This document shows positions 54,773 to 64,000 of a stretch of 64,000 nt of DNA, piece by piece. The translations under genes were made by a program, and so were the position numbers. Each line of letters opens with the position of its first letter. The first letter of the stretch is position 1. The stretch is from Takakia lepidozioides (taxonomy: Eukaryota; Streptophyta; Takakiopsida; Takakiales; Takakiaceae): assembly GCA_030704615.1 (NCBI GenBank), contig CM060733.1, positions 61,938,001-62,002,000 of the forward strand. The letters run 5' to 3'. The notes under the pieces are model-generated. The model did no database searches and was not told where the DNA came from. It was given only the letters and a program-made list of their open reading frames with translations.

Positions 54773-56801
54773 GCCGACATTTGAGAAGCTCGTTCTTCGC
54801 AGCGTCTCTTGGGTATCCCAATTTGGCGCCTAGAATATGAGTCGGGCGTGGACTGTGACTTCTACAGTTTATCCTTTCGTTTCAGCAACATTAATACATT
54901 TGAAGACCCAATTGGTGATTTATGGTAGTTCCTGGTGTGACATCTACAGCGTGGTGGACGCAAGGTGTGGACAGATTAGAACAAAGTTAGGAATACACGA
55001 TTACACCTGTACAGGAAGGTCTCGATAGACGAACAAAGGATCTTCTTCTAGGACACATACTCGGTAGCCTACTTTAGGAGGCCATAAACCAAAATTTGGG
55101 TTGAGCAATCTGATGTACTACTTGGCTTCTTTGGTATTCTTGGCACTCCTAGTAAAGCAGTTTATTTGCTTTGTGGCATACTACTACCTCGGATGTTTAT
55201 GGCATACTTGAGTGTTGTTTGCAGTCTTTTTGCTCTTCAGACAAATCTGCATTTCACAATCGTCTCGCCTCTGACGAAGTTCCTTTGCCAAGAGCCTCAT
55301 AGTCATTGCAGATTGTGAAATATCCGGTTAGATTCAACTGCTGTGCTTCGACATGTCCACCTTATTCGATGGATACATCGGAAATGTTCCACTGGCATGT
55401 GGAAGTGGTAGTGACCCCGTGGTTCTTTGCGTGGTGAATACGAATCACAATATCTGGTCTTTGGTTTGTATTGTTCTGAAATCTCACAACTGCAAGTAGA
55501 CATTGAGGCCTTGATAGAAAACAAGGGATGGTGGAAACCGCTGATGCAATTCCGATAGTCTTCATGCGTTTCAGTGATCTGAAAATCTGTCTTCAAAGGG
55601 ACACTAAAATAATTTTGCAAAGGGTTGCATAAAACTGATCAGTGCTCATTTCGGAACAAGCTCAGAGTTTCACAAGCTGCTCAAACCTCAAACCTTGCAG
55701 TGATGCATGAGTTGCAGGAGAGGCAAATATGAAAATAGAAGTGTGTGCTCTTCACTTACAATGACACAGTCTTTGATAGATTGGAGTACTTGGAAGTGAG
55801 AATAACAGATTGACATAAGTTATGCTTTATATAGCCTGGGGAATTGCAAATATCACAGTTCTGCGCATGTTCCTGCTGATTACCAAGGGGTCTGTCCATG
55901 CACTCACCCACCTGGTAGTGCATGTACCAATGCAGACTCCAGAGTGAATGGCCAGATATTGACTCACACCTTAAGACCTGCCCTGCTTACTGCAGGCACA
56001 TATTGATATACAGCAACACAACAAATAACTGACTAGAGCATTCAGCTTAGATCTGGAAGAAAATATTGAAGCCAACTGAACACAATCTCTTCTCTCCTTC
56101 ACTTCTCAGCCTTTCCTGATTTTTTAGAATAGCCATGTCCCAAGTTCTAAGTGTTCTTGTACATCTACCAACACATTTACCTTTCCTCCCCCGGCCCCCA
56201 CCTCTTGACAATTACCTTGTCTGCCATGGTGCGCCATGGAAAGAGCTGCATCAGCAGAGCGTGCCTGACAGAGGCACAGCAATACCTCATGAGGCCAACA
56301 TTTGATGTGACTTCCAAATACTCAACTGGTTCTGTTGCATTGGAAAATGTCATGACTGTTGTCCACAATAGAACGGAAAACTCACACTTCAGCTTATTTA
56401 CAAGCAATCCCCCTTCCTAAGAATAGCATGGGAAGAAAGACAAGACTCAGTTACCGTATACTTGTCATGTACATTTTGTTCACATTGAAAGATTGCAAGG
56501 TGCTAGCACCTAAAACCCAACTTTACAGTTCATGCATGATCTGCTCCTGAATCTAACTAGAAACATAGAAAGCTTGCGAGTGAGGCAGAATAAAAGAATT
56601 CAATACCATTAAAAACTGACAAGCTTACCCTCCGTTCTGCCAAAGATGTTTGAAAACCGAGCTTCATGAAGAAGAGGAACTTTCCAAGGCGGCTTGACAG
56701 ACCTCATACGTCCCCCCTATGCTTTTATTCATCTGACATTTTGTATGCAAGGGGTTGTCCCTTTGTGGATCATGATCCAGATCTACTTCCCGAAAAAGGG
56801 A
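54773..56801. other. Intergenic region between the AG-peptide and COPT genes
   Basis: AT-richer DNA with no convincing coding frame, RNA gene or repeat. It probably includes the 3' UTRs of both flanking convergent genes. The short open frames seen (for example 55303-55620 minus, 56151-56420 plus) show no domain and look random. Confidence 0.5.
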
Positions 56802-57233
56802 TCAAGCAGCGCAACAAGGATCATGAAATGCGGGTGCATCGCTGCCGCTCCGAAACAGAAAATATCCCAAGGCCAACCCCGCCAAAATGCTCAAGAAAAC
56901 TCCTCCGTTATATGACATCACCGCAAGCATAATCATGTATCCAATTCCCACCGTAATGCCAAGCAACACAGCCTCCCAGATCCTCTTCCCTTCATTGGCT
57001 TGGGGTCCCCGTACCTCTCTCAGAAGGGGGATATGGGGGTCAGATTTGGGGTGAGCAGGGGTGCGTGCGGGCGGTATGCTAAACATATCCCGCAGGCTGG
57101 AAAGCCACTGATGGAACACAGACACGAGGAACAAGACCACAAGCGTAAGAACATACCCAAGCCATGTCTTGACCACCCATGCATCAAACAGAATGTTCAC
57201 GGACTCGCCCCAGTAGAATGTAATATGCATCAT
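56802..57233 (-). CDS. CTR/COPT-family high-affinity copper transporter
   Basis: Complete single-exon gene of 143 residues, taking the ATG at 57233; the frame runs six codons further up but to a GTG, which a plant would not use. Topology fits CTR proteins: short Met-containing N-terminus (MMHITFYWG), TM1 (about 22-42, WLGYVLTLVVLFLVSVF), a cytosolic loop, TM2 (about 86-107) with the MxxxM copper-selectivity motif (MLAVM), and TM3 (about 110-128) with GxxxG packing (GLALG). A Cys pair (CCAA) closes the C-terminus. CTR proteins trimerise and pass Cu(I) through the pore formed by the TM2 methionines. The N-terminus is shorter and poorer in Met/His than in many COPTs. Intact, with no neighbouring copper gene. 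Confidence 0.88.
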   Translation of the reverse strand: MMHITFYWGESVNILFDAWVVKTWLGYVLTLVVLFLVSVFHQWLSSLRDMFSIPPARTPAHPKSDPHIPLLREVRGPQANEGKRIWEAVLLGITVGIGYMIMLAVMSYNGGVFLSILAGLALGYFLFRSGSDAPAFHDPCCAA

Positions 57234-57560
57234 GGCGCCCTCTCTGGTCACGCTCGCTTCCTCCTCTTACTCTGTACTGCAAACAGAGCTCCACCACCCG
57301 CGACAGCTTCTCAATATTTAACAATAGGGAGTTCAATGCGGGCACGTGTGGTTTCGGCGGGGCCCGCATTTGGGAGAGGGGGTTGCGACGGGTGGGGCGC
57401 CCCGTACCCGGCGGGGTCACTGTGCCCGGGTGAGCCGCCCCGGGGCGCGCGCAGGGCAAGCGAGAGGAGGAGCAAGTCTGCTGGGCCCACCAAACACCTG
57501 AAATATGTAGATAAATTCTAGCGACAGCCGAAGGTCGAGAGCTAGTTTAACGTAGAGCAG
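57234..57560 (-). promoter_or_regulatory. GC-rich upstream region of the COPT gene
   Basis: A very GC-rich block (57330-57490) lies 5' of the gene. An AT-rich word (TTAAATATT on the minus strand, about 57310-57318) could serve as a TATA element about 75 bp before the ATG. Two GTAC words (57274, 57404) would be cores for an SPL7-type copper-response factor, but that number is expected by chance. Confidence 0.3.
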
Positions 57561-58329
57561 GAATAGGGTGCCATAGTGCCACGTCATCATCACCACGTTT
57601 CGTAGCCACCTGTCGTCGCCATGTTTCGTACGTCGTCAATTTCTTTCTATCTGCCCGGATTGCCCAAAAAATCCGAAAATAACTTCTTGAACGGTACTTC
57701 ATCGAGAGACTGACCCTTTTCCTCCCTGCTTCTATTTGATGTTCAAAGGAGAGAGAGAGAGCGCAATGGCTACATAGGTTGATAAGGCTTGGCATTTAGA
57801 ACAGGTTTAGATAGGTTTGGCTTGTCAAGGCGATCTATAATATACAGCCATGAAGTGTCAAGAAGGGTTAGAAAGAGCTCGACTATACGGAGGGCATTTC
57901 TTCAAACGGCGCATCCGGGAGAGCCTTCTCCAGTGAGAATCCCAGGAAAAAAGGTGAGCATATTTTAGAGTTATTGAAAGAACCCTTTGTGTGCCAAGAT
58001 CAAGAGGGATTGATTTATAATTGTCGGAGGGTGAGCATAGAACACTTCGTTTAGCAAGCGGGGTTGCTTCAGGATTATTGTTGGCTGGTGCTGGAGTCCA
58101 ATGTGGGCTATTGGCTCTTGTTAGTACCATGATTTGGTATTCTTCCTGATGTTTACAAGGTTCTTGCGAGAGCCAGCTTGGTCTTGTCAGGCCGTGTTTC
58201 AATCTCTGCCTGCTTAGCTGCACCGTGGTGGTTCTCACAGACCGATCCGACGTAACCTGACTACGGACACAAGCAGCACACACAAGAGGTCCTTTTGGGT
58301 TGATGGTCTCCATGGGTCATGACACAACG
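57561..58329. other. Unassigned region upstream of the PPR sequences
   Basis: Simple GA tract at about 57747-57765. The minus-strand open frame 57858-58313 has no recognisable domain. No tRNA or repeat family was seen. Confidence 0.4.
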
Positions 58330-58740
58330 TCAAGGACAATGTGGTGAGGGCACCTTCTTCTTCAATCTATTTCCGCCTGTTTTGCCCTCTCATCAGACTT
58401 GGCCCTGAGATGCATATTGAATTCTGTAAGTTAGCTCGTTGGATGGATCTGTGGTGGTTTGGAATGACTTGGACAAGTTACTGCTGATGTGGGAGCAAGA
58501 AAGTATCCAAAAATAAATAATAAAGATGAGGAGAAGCTTTGGAATGAACACTTTTCCGACCTCAGTCAATGGTAGGACAATGGAGACAAAAAGGTGAATG
58601 CCTGTCGGACTACAGAGAGAAGTAGATGCAATTTAGATTACCTATGATTCCCTGTGGATCAATAGCTATAGAAACCTGCATGGGTAGATGGTCAACTAAA
58701 GGCATCAGCTGCAGCGGCACAGTTGATAATACAAGCACCT
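58330..58740. repeat. PPR-flank blocks X and Y, first copy
   Basis: Block X (58330-58612) and block Y (about 58636-58735) recur downstream as Y (59855-59950) then X (59962-60220), so their order is exchanged. Both lie directly upstream of PPR coding sequence in each copy. Confidence 0.75.
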
Positions 58741-59715
58741 CAACCATGACCACAGCTTCGGAAAGAGGATCAAGAGAAGGAGTCCACAATGCCTCTTTTG
58801 GCACTTCTGGGGCATGTGAAGATACTTTGTGCGGCAGGCAGACTGACAGAGGCTCTACAGACTTTAAACCAAGGAGGCATTTCAGCAGATTCAGATACGT
58901 ATGTCTGTCTCTTGCTTAAGTGCATCAAGATGGATGGTCTGGAAGCTGGAAAGCAGGTGCACACCACATTATCCTAAGTGGATTCACGCCAAATGTTTTT
59001 CTACTCAACACCCTTGTCAACATGTATGTTAAGTACGAGAGCATCATGGATGCTCACCAAGTGTTCAACAGAATGCCTCAACATCTTTGATCACGTGGAA
59101 TATAATGTTGGCAGGATTTACCAAGCATGGGTGTGGTAGGAATGCTTTGGACACCTATGAGAAAATGTTGCGCGAAGGGGTGAAGCCCAACCACATCACA
59201 TTTGTTTGTATTTGCAATGCGTGTGTAAGCCTGGGAGCTCTGGAAAAGGGGAAAGAGGTCCATGGTGACATCGTCAAAGCTGGAATTGTACCAGTTGTCA
59301 TTTTTAACACTACCCTAGTGGACGTGTATACCAAATGTGGGTGCAATAAAGATGCAAAGGCAGTTTTCAACAATATGGCTGAACGAGATGTGGTATCATG
59401 GAACGTGATGCTTGCAGGGTATGCACAACAGGGACGCGGGATGGAGGCTTTGGAGACCTAATGGTGGAAGGGGTGAAGCCCGACCACATCACGTTTGTGT
59501 GTGTTTGCAGTGCATGTGCAAGCCTGCCCTGGAAAATGGCAAAGATATGCATGGTTGCATCACCAAAGCTGGAATTGTACCAGATATGATTCTGAACAAT
59601 AACCTCGTGGACATGTATGCAAAATGTGGATGCATCAAGGATGCGGAGGGAGTGTTCGACAGTATGGCTGAACAAAATGTGGTGTCGTGGAACGCAAGAT
59701 ATGCCTAGTAGAAAA
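58740..59715 (+). pseudogene. PPR (pentatricopeptide repeat) gene, broken
   Basis: Reads as a land-plant PLS-type PPR protein. A start-like segment (GHVKILCAAGRLTEALQTLN) is followed by tandem 31-36-residue repeats: SDTYVCLLLKCIKMDGLEAG, NVFLLNTLVNMYVKYESIMD, SWNVMLAGYAQQGRGMEALE, DHITFVCVCSACASL and NNLVDMYAKCGCIKDAE. Frame breaks near 58970, 59090, 59460 and 59525 disrupt it, and it stops after about four repeat sets with no E or DYW domain. PPR proteins bind organellar RNA, each repeat reading one base. Here the gene looks inactive. Confidence 0.8.
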
Positions 59716-60220
59716 ATTCTAGGCTGTCATTGTCAGCTGCTAGCAGCAAGGCAATGATATATGCATGATTTGTGCAGAGGCATGGATAGCTGAAGGAGCA
59801 GGGATACAGAGTGGGTCCAGATTCATCCAAGAGGGCCAGATTTCAAGCACAAAATTACCTATGATTCCCTGTGGATCAATAGCTACAAGAAACCTGCATG
59901 GGTAGATGGTCAACTGGAAGCCGCAGCAGCAGTGGCACAATTGATCAAATCAGGCACTGCTAATGAAGACACCTTCTTCAACACATTTCACCCTGTTTTC
60001 CCCTCTTATCAGAATCAGCCCTAAATTTCCATATTGAATTCTGCAAGTTAGCTGGTTAGTGAATCTAGTTTGGAGTGACTTGGACATGATACTGCCAATG
60101 TCACAACATGAAAGTATCCAAAAATAGGTAACAGAGATGAGGAGAAGCAGTGGAATGAATACTTTTCTGACCCCAGTTAGTGGTGGGACAACCGAGGCAA
60201 AAAGGTGAATGCGTGTCAGA
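59716..60220. repeat. PPR-flank blocks Y and X, second copy
   Basis: Y at 59855-59950, X at 59962-60220. Similarity to the first copy is obvious by eye over about 350 bases with scattered substitutions. Confidence 0.75.
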
Positions 60221-60662
60221 TTACCAGATGTCATTTTGAACACTGCCCTGGTGGACATGTATGCCAAATATGGGTGCATTGAGGATGCAAAGGGAGTGTT
60301 CAACACTATGGCTGAATGAGATGTGGTGTTGTGGAGTGCGATGCTTGCAGGGTATGCACAGCAGGGGCGCGGGATGGAGGCTTTGGAGACCTATGAGCAA
60401 ATGATGGGGGAAGGGGTGAAGCCCGACCACATCACGTTTGTGTGCGTTTGCAGTGAGTGTGCAAGCCTGGCAGCCCTGGAAAAGGGCAAAGAGGTGCATG
60501 GTTGCATCACCAAAGCTGGACTTGTACCAGATGTGATTCTGAACAATACCCTTGTGAACATGTATGCCAAATGTGGGAGCATTGAGGGCATCCTGAAAGC
60601 TGGAATTGTATCAAATGTCATTCTGTACCATGCTCTTGTGGACCCATCTCTCATGCTCTGAA
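60221..60662 (+). pseudogene. Second PPR fragment
   Basis: Begins in mid-repeat (PDVILNTALVDMYAKYGCIED), has a TGA at 60317-60319 and then an open frame for about 110 residues: WSAMLAGYAQQGRGMEALET, CVCSECASLAALEKGKEVHG and NNTLVNMYAKCGSIEG. It ends in non-PPR sequence. Likely a partial duplicate of the first PPR gene. Confidence 0.8.
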
Positions 60663-60779
60663 TTTCTTTGGGACATTAACCGCATTACATACATGGTGGA
60701 CCCTGGTTTTTTAGTTGTGTCTGGCCCAGACTTTACATCATGATGAAAACTTGATAAGTGGAAATGTTGTGCACATGGC

Positions 60780-61010
60780 TTAGTGTATGTCCTGCAACGA
60801 CGCTACCACGTGAGCTCATGCTATGCTGACATGGCGCGAGCGTAGGGGACCAGCAACTGATGTGGCGTGAGCGTCGGCTCACGCTGACGTGACGTGAGCG
60901 TGAGGGTGATGTGGCATGAGCGTGCTGACATGGCAGTGAACAACATGATGTGGCAGTCAACATGCCTACATGGCCGTCCACGTGGGATTCGGCCAACGTG
61001 GCGGACGCCA
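60780..61010. repeat. GTGAGCG/TGACATGG repeats beside MULE copy 3
   Basis: Degenerate units of TGACGTGGCGTGAGCG type with inverted pairs. They lie at the 3' side of the minus-strand MULE copy 3 and match the motif at the 3' end of MULE copy 2. Confidence 0.65.
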
Positions 61011-61221
61011 TGTCAACAGAAACATGTAGCGCCTATAGCCGAGGGACCTATTGCCGTGACATTCATTCAGGGTAAATAGAATACGAAAACACTGGAAATG
61101 GGAAACCAGAAACATGTCGACGCATGCTTATCCATCCCATTTATTTTGCATTGATCACACTATTAAAATGGCACACATTCCTCAGTCGTGGAAATTGCAT
61201 TGAACGAAAGTCAGCTTCTTC

Positions 61222-62999
61222 CTATGTGCTTCTATCCTGCTGCATAAGTGTATTCACCTCGTTGAAACTCATGGTGGCCTGGTGAATGAAGATGTCGTGT
61301 TTGGGATCACAAATCATTCTGTTCAAGAAGATAAAATAAAGATGCTTGCAGGGTACAAATTTGCCTCTCTTTCCCAAACTTGTTGAAAGCATGCCAACAA
61401 AATCAGGACAGGTGCAGTTGGGGAAATTTGAAACTATGATGTCGTAGAATCTATCATGGATAGCAGATGTAGAGGTCATCATAGTGTAGATCCGACCATA
61501 CTCGGGATCTGCAACTTCCGTAGTGCCTGCAACACGTCCTAGAAGCATTCGAGCGGATTCCACCTTGCCGAAGTGCTCGGCAGTTGGAGGGAAACGACGT
61601 ACTACCTTCCCATTTCTTTTTGTTGGCCATGCATCTGGGTTGGCTGGTGGCACTCTAGAACTTCCTGAAGTGGAAGCACTTGCACGCACAGAGGCTTCTC
61701 GCTGAAGGGAGAACCATGCCTCCTCCAACATTGCAATCTCCTGACTTGTGAGATGTGTCCCCACCTTGACAGGCCAAACGCTCGGTGGAGGAGGCTTCAT
61801 GACCACTGATGGTTGCACGGTCCCACGCACGCACCTACCACAGTCATCAGCGCAGAACCATAATTTGTGGTTCTTCGCCTCTGGCTACCCGTAAGGCTGG
61901 AACAAACCGGTGAAGGTCGGTGCCGGAGTGCAGGCATTGCCTCTGGATATAAAGGACTTGCACTTCTCACGATTGGTGGCTCTAATTGCGGAGCACTTCA
62001 CTCGAGACCCAGCTCTAGTGCGTTCTATGTGCCACACTTCGTCGGAGCAGGTGGACTCCACCACAGGCGAGAGCACACTGGACTCATTGACAGTGGGAGA
62101 TGTTGGCGTACTTTGTGAGAAACGTTGCTCCGCACTGGATATTCCAGAGACAAACCTCTCATGCAATGGAACATGCGGAATGGAGAAGTTGTCCCTATGC
62201 GAGTCTGCATCCGACCCAGGAAGGGTGTTCAATTTCCGTTTACAGGACCCGAATCTCTCTTCGCCCTCCAAATGGGGAACTCTGGACACCAGAGGATTTT
62301 CCTCCGCACACATGCTGACAACTCTGGCAATCTTGTTTGGATCCCCCGATCTTTTTGCAGCTCGCAACATCAACTCAGACTTGTCAGGGCCTTTGCCACC
62401 AACGCCACCCCTTAAGAAATCGCGATATCTCGTTTGTTGCTGCAGAGCTCGGATGAGATCATTTGCCGTCGCCAGATACAAATCCCGCCCCCGCTTTCCA
62501 GACTACTGCAACCATGCATTGTGCACTGTCTCTGCTAGATTGCAAGAGGGCATGTCCGCCATCTCCTCAATTGACAAGTGCTGCAGAAAGGAAAAACACA
62601 CATAAGAACAAACAGGTACACCCCACGACAGCAGACATGATTGGAAATGCATACAAAGCCAATGAGAATTCATGATCTGAAATTCAGGTACTGTTGTCAT
62701 GCATGCTCCCCATTGTCTATACCGGAAGTGTCAAAATGCTAGCCAGTCTTCCAGCGCTCTCATACTGTCTTCTGATACAGCCCCAGATGAGAACCACCAG
62801 GCACGAATTGACTGGAACAAAGTATTCGTCTCCACCATGCTTTTGGAATCTTTGTACTGTTTGCATGGCTTAAGATTAATCGGCCGCATGTCCGGTTTGA
62901 TGTCTGCCTTGGTATGTTTCTCAAGGGACTGCGTCCAATGGAAAAGACATGTTCGCTCTCTTCTTGGCATTGGCACTTTTGGATCTCCTGAACCTTGTT
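61222..62999 (-). pseudogene. MULE-like SWIM transposase, copy 3 (5'-truncated)
   Basis: Minus strand. The first preserved part is GSGDPKVPMPRRERTCLFHW (about 62990-62930). The frame has a TGA in place of TGG at 62731-62733 and an intron ending at 62581 (minus-strand CTTTCTGCAG). The main frame is 62481-61885, ended by a TAG where copy 2 has CAG (YGQPEAKNHK). It then continues (61830-61222) through a complete SWIM finger (CTCPDF ... PCKH) to a normal stop. The catalytic N-terminal half is lost; upstream it is fused to unrelated transposon-like sequence. Confidence 0.8.
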
Positions 63000-63102
63000 T
63001 GCAGAACTTGCAAACGATAGTGTTGGAGCTTGGAGGTGCTTCACCGGGTTTGAATAGATTTTCGGCGACACCCTCCCACTCGCACTGGTTGTGAACCTTC
63101 AA
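63000..63102 (-). pseudogene. Possible BED-type zinc-finger fragment fused to MULE copy 3
   Basis: CEWEGVAENLFKPGEAPPSS then IVCKFCKQ resembles the start of a BED finger (W...CxxC) as found in hAT transposases. The downstream His/Cys are missing because the sequence switches to MULE. Short; the assignment is tentative. Confidence 0.35.
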
Positions 63103-63146
63103 CTACTGGAAATGCCTACAATTCAAATTCTCTTCATGGGGAACAT

Positions 63147-63305
63147 AATATACCTGGATAATCATGCATTGTCCAAAGCAATACGCCTCTCATATGAAAA
63201 GATTGTCCGGCCATAGGGTCAAGTGAAGCATCCAATGCCGAGACCCCCCTCCATAGCTCCTTAAGTTCATCAACTAGAGGTCGCAAGTACGTGTCCATGT
63301 TTGCC
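63147..63305 (-). pseudogene. tnp2-type (CACTA/En-Spm) transposase exon fragment
   Basis: Minus-strand reading gives DTYLRPLVDELKELWRGV, then FHMRGVLLWTMHDYPG, the layout of plant tnp2 transposases (YLxPLxDELxxLWxGV...MRAxLLWTxxDxPA). It ends at a good donor (CCAG/GTATAT), so it is probably one exon. The rest of the gene is not seen in the window. Confidence 0.55.
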
Positions 63306-63679
63306 ACTTGTTTTTTCCCTATGAGACATTCACATCATTATTTCAATGCTCCACCAATATGCAAATTATACTACATAATGAATTACACGTCTTACTCCAT
63401 GATTATGTCACTCATCAATCTTGCATCCGAATTGCGCCAGAGATCATAAGATTAATGGAATCCATATCATGTTGGCTGCCATTGTACCAGGTGAGTGTTC
63501 TCATTTCATGCTTATTATTCCCTTGGACTCAACAAATACGTACTTTAGGTGTACTAGTACAGGAGAAATATGCATTGTATAGGTTTAGATATACACGAAG
63601 TATATGCTGACCCAAGGTCAACTAGGGTTAGTTAGGGGACATGAGACATGACTCATGTTTTTCATCCAAGTCCCTGGAT
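63306..63679. other. Unassigned stretch near the right edge
   Basis: AT-rich; the open frame 63308-63610 has no recognised motif. It may be intron sequence of the CACTA-like fragment. Confidence 0.3.
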
Positions 63680-63850
63680 GGGAATCTTATCCAGATCTTA
63701 AGCCCGGGCTATAGAATCTGCCCGGGCGAGAGAATCTTTATAAGAATATTTGAGTATTTTGGCCTGGGCTAGAGAATATTCTAACAAATTTTAGAATCTT
63801 ATGCCCGGGGTAGAGAATCTTGTCCCAGGCTTTTGGAATATTTACTTAGT
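63680..63850. repeat. Short GCCCGGGCTAGAGAATCTT-type repeats
   Basis: Four degenerate copies of a 30-40 bp unit (GCCCGGGCTATAGAATCT, GCCCGGGCGAGAGAATCTT, GCCTGGGCTAGAGAATATT, GCCCGGGGTAGAGAATCTT). The core GCCCGGGC is palindromic. Confidence 0.65.
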
Positions 63851-64000
63851 ATGGCCTTTTTGGGATTCCGTACCCGCTGTCAGGTCCGGGTCGCCTTAAG
63901 CCACACAAATTTCAGAGGCCAAGTAATACAGTAGAACTGCCCGGGGAGTTGAATGCTCTGACACCCCCGTCAGTCATGTGTGGCAGTTCATGTAGTGATG
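63851..64000. other. Right edge, nothing recognised
   Basis: Mixed sequence without a frame or repeat that I can support. Confidence 0.4.

Noticed and set aside
57234-57251. Six extra N-terminal codons for the COPT protein
   Set aside because: They would start at GTG. The next codon pair is ATG ATG in a good position and matches usual CTR N-termini.
57274-57407. GTAC copper-response elements upstream of COPT
   Set aside because: Two GTAC words in about 300 bp is what chance predicts, so this is not evidence of SPL7-type control.
57858-58313. 151-residue minus-strand frame as a gene
   Set aside because: No domain or compositional signal, no introns or conserved neighbour. It overlaps the presumed leader of the PPR gene.
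1-64000. tRNA, rRNA or other structural RNA genes
   Set aside because: I looked for A/B-box-like and rRNA-like sequence by eye and found none I could support. A tRNAscan/Infernal run would be decisive.

Overview
The window is nuclear DNA of a plant. It has spliceosomal introns (GT...AG), several superfamilies of plant-type transposable elements, and only a small island of ordinary genes at about 53.9-60.7 kb: a tiny arabinogalactan peptide, a CTR/COPT copper transporter and PPR-repeat sequences. AG peptides and PPR arrays of this kind point to a land plant with a repeat-rich genome. A seed-free lineage is my guess, but the sequence alone does not fix the taxon. Nothing looks bacterial: there are no operons, Shine-Dalgarno starts or CRISPR array.

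Layout. 1-5.2 kb: a decayed multi-exon gene on the minus strand with a ParB/sulfiredoxin-like DGNHR motif, lying between two tandem arrays built around a GGCGCC palindrome. 5.2-8.5 kb: a chromodomain Ty3/gypsy element with a perfect 5-bp target duplication, inserted into such an array. 8.5-13.7 kb: a nearly complete MULE-like transposase gene with a SWIM zinc finger, again bracketed by GGCGCC arrays. 13.7-20.4 kb: pieces of a large non-chromovirus Ty3/gypsy family (called E2 here) in both orientations. 20.4-25.2 kb: a minus-strand chromovirus remnant and a third gypsy reverse-transcriptase fragment. 25.2-26.1 kb: a second copy of the MULE 3' end. 26.1-43.1 kb: an old plus-strand E2 relic whose 3' LTR is split by a complete 13.3-kb E2 element (29334-42633; both LTRs, PBS, polypurine tract and a 5-bp AGGAG duplication). 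43.1-45.9 kb: MULE copy 2. 45.9-49.4 kb: another E2 relic and its LTR. 49.9-53.2 kb: a second type of MULE (CDATFGTN...SWIM) with a minisatellite-filled intron. 53.9-60.7 kb: the host-gene island. 60.8-64 kb: a truncated MULE copy joined to fragments that look like a BED finger and a tnp2 (CACTA) transposase.

Most potentially new: (i) different genes, each bracketed by its own short-motif array, three of the arrays' cores sharing one GGCGCC half-palindrome; (ii) a roughly 1,370-residue uninterrupted coiled-coil ORF downstream of pol in E2, conserved in four copies; (iii) a small E2 ORF that starts inside the LTR and reads through the primer-binding site; (iv) the DGNHR-motif gene. Nonsense codons in the relics are mostly CAG-to-TAG and CGA-to-TGA, as expected from decay of CG/CHG-methylated DNA. 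Exon models, frameshift sites and family names rest on reading by eye; no database search was run.
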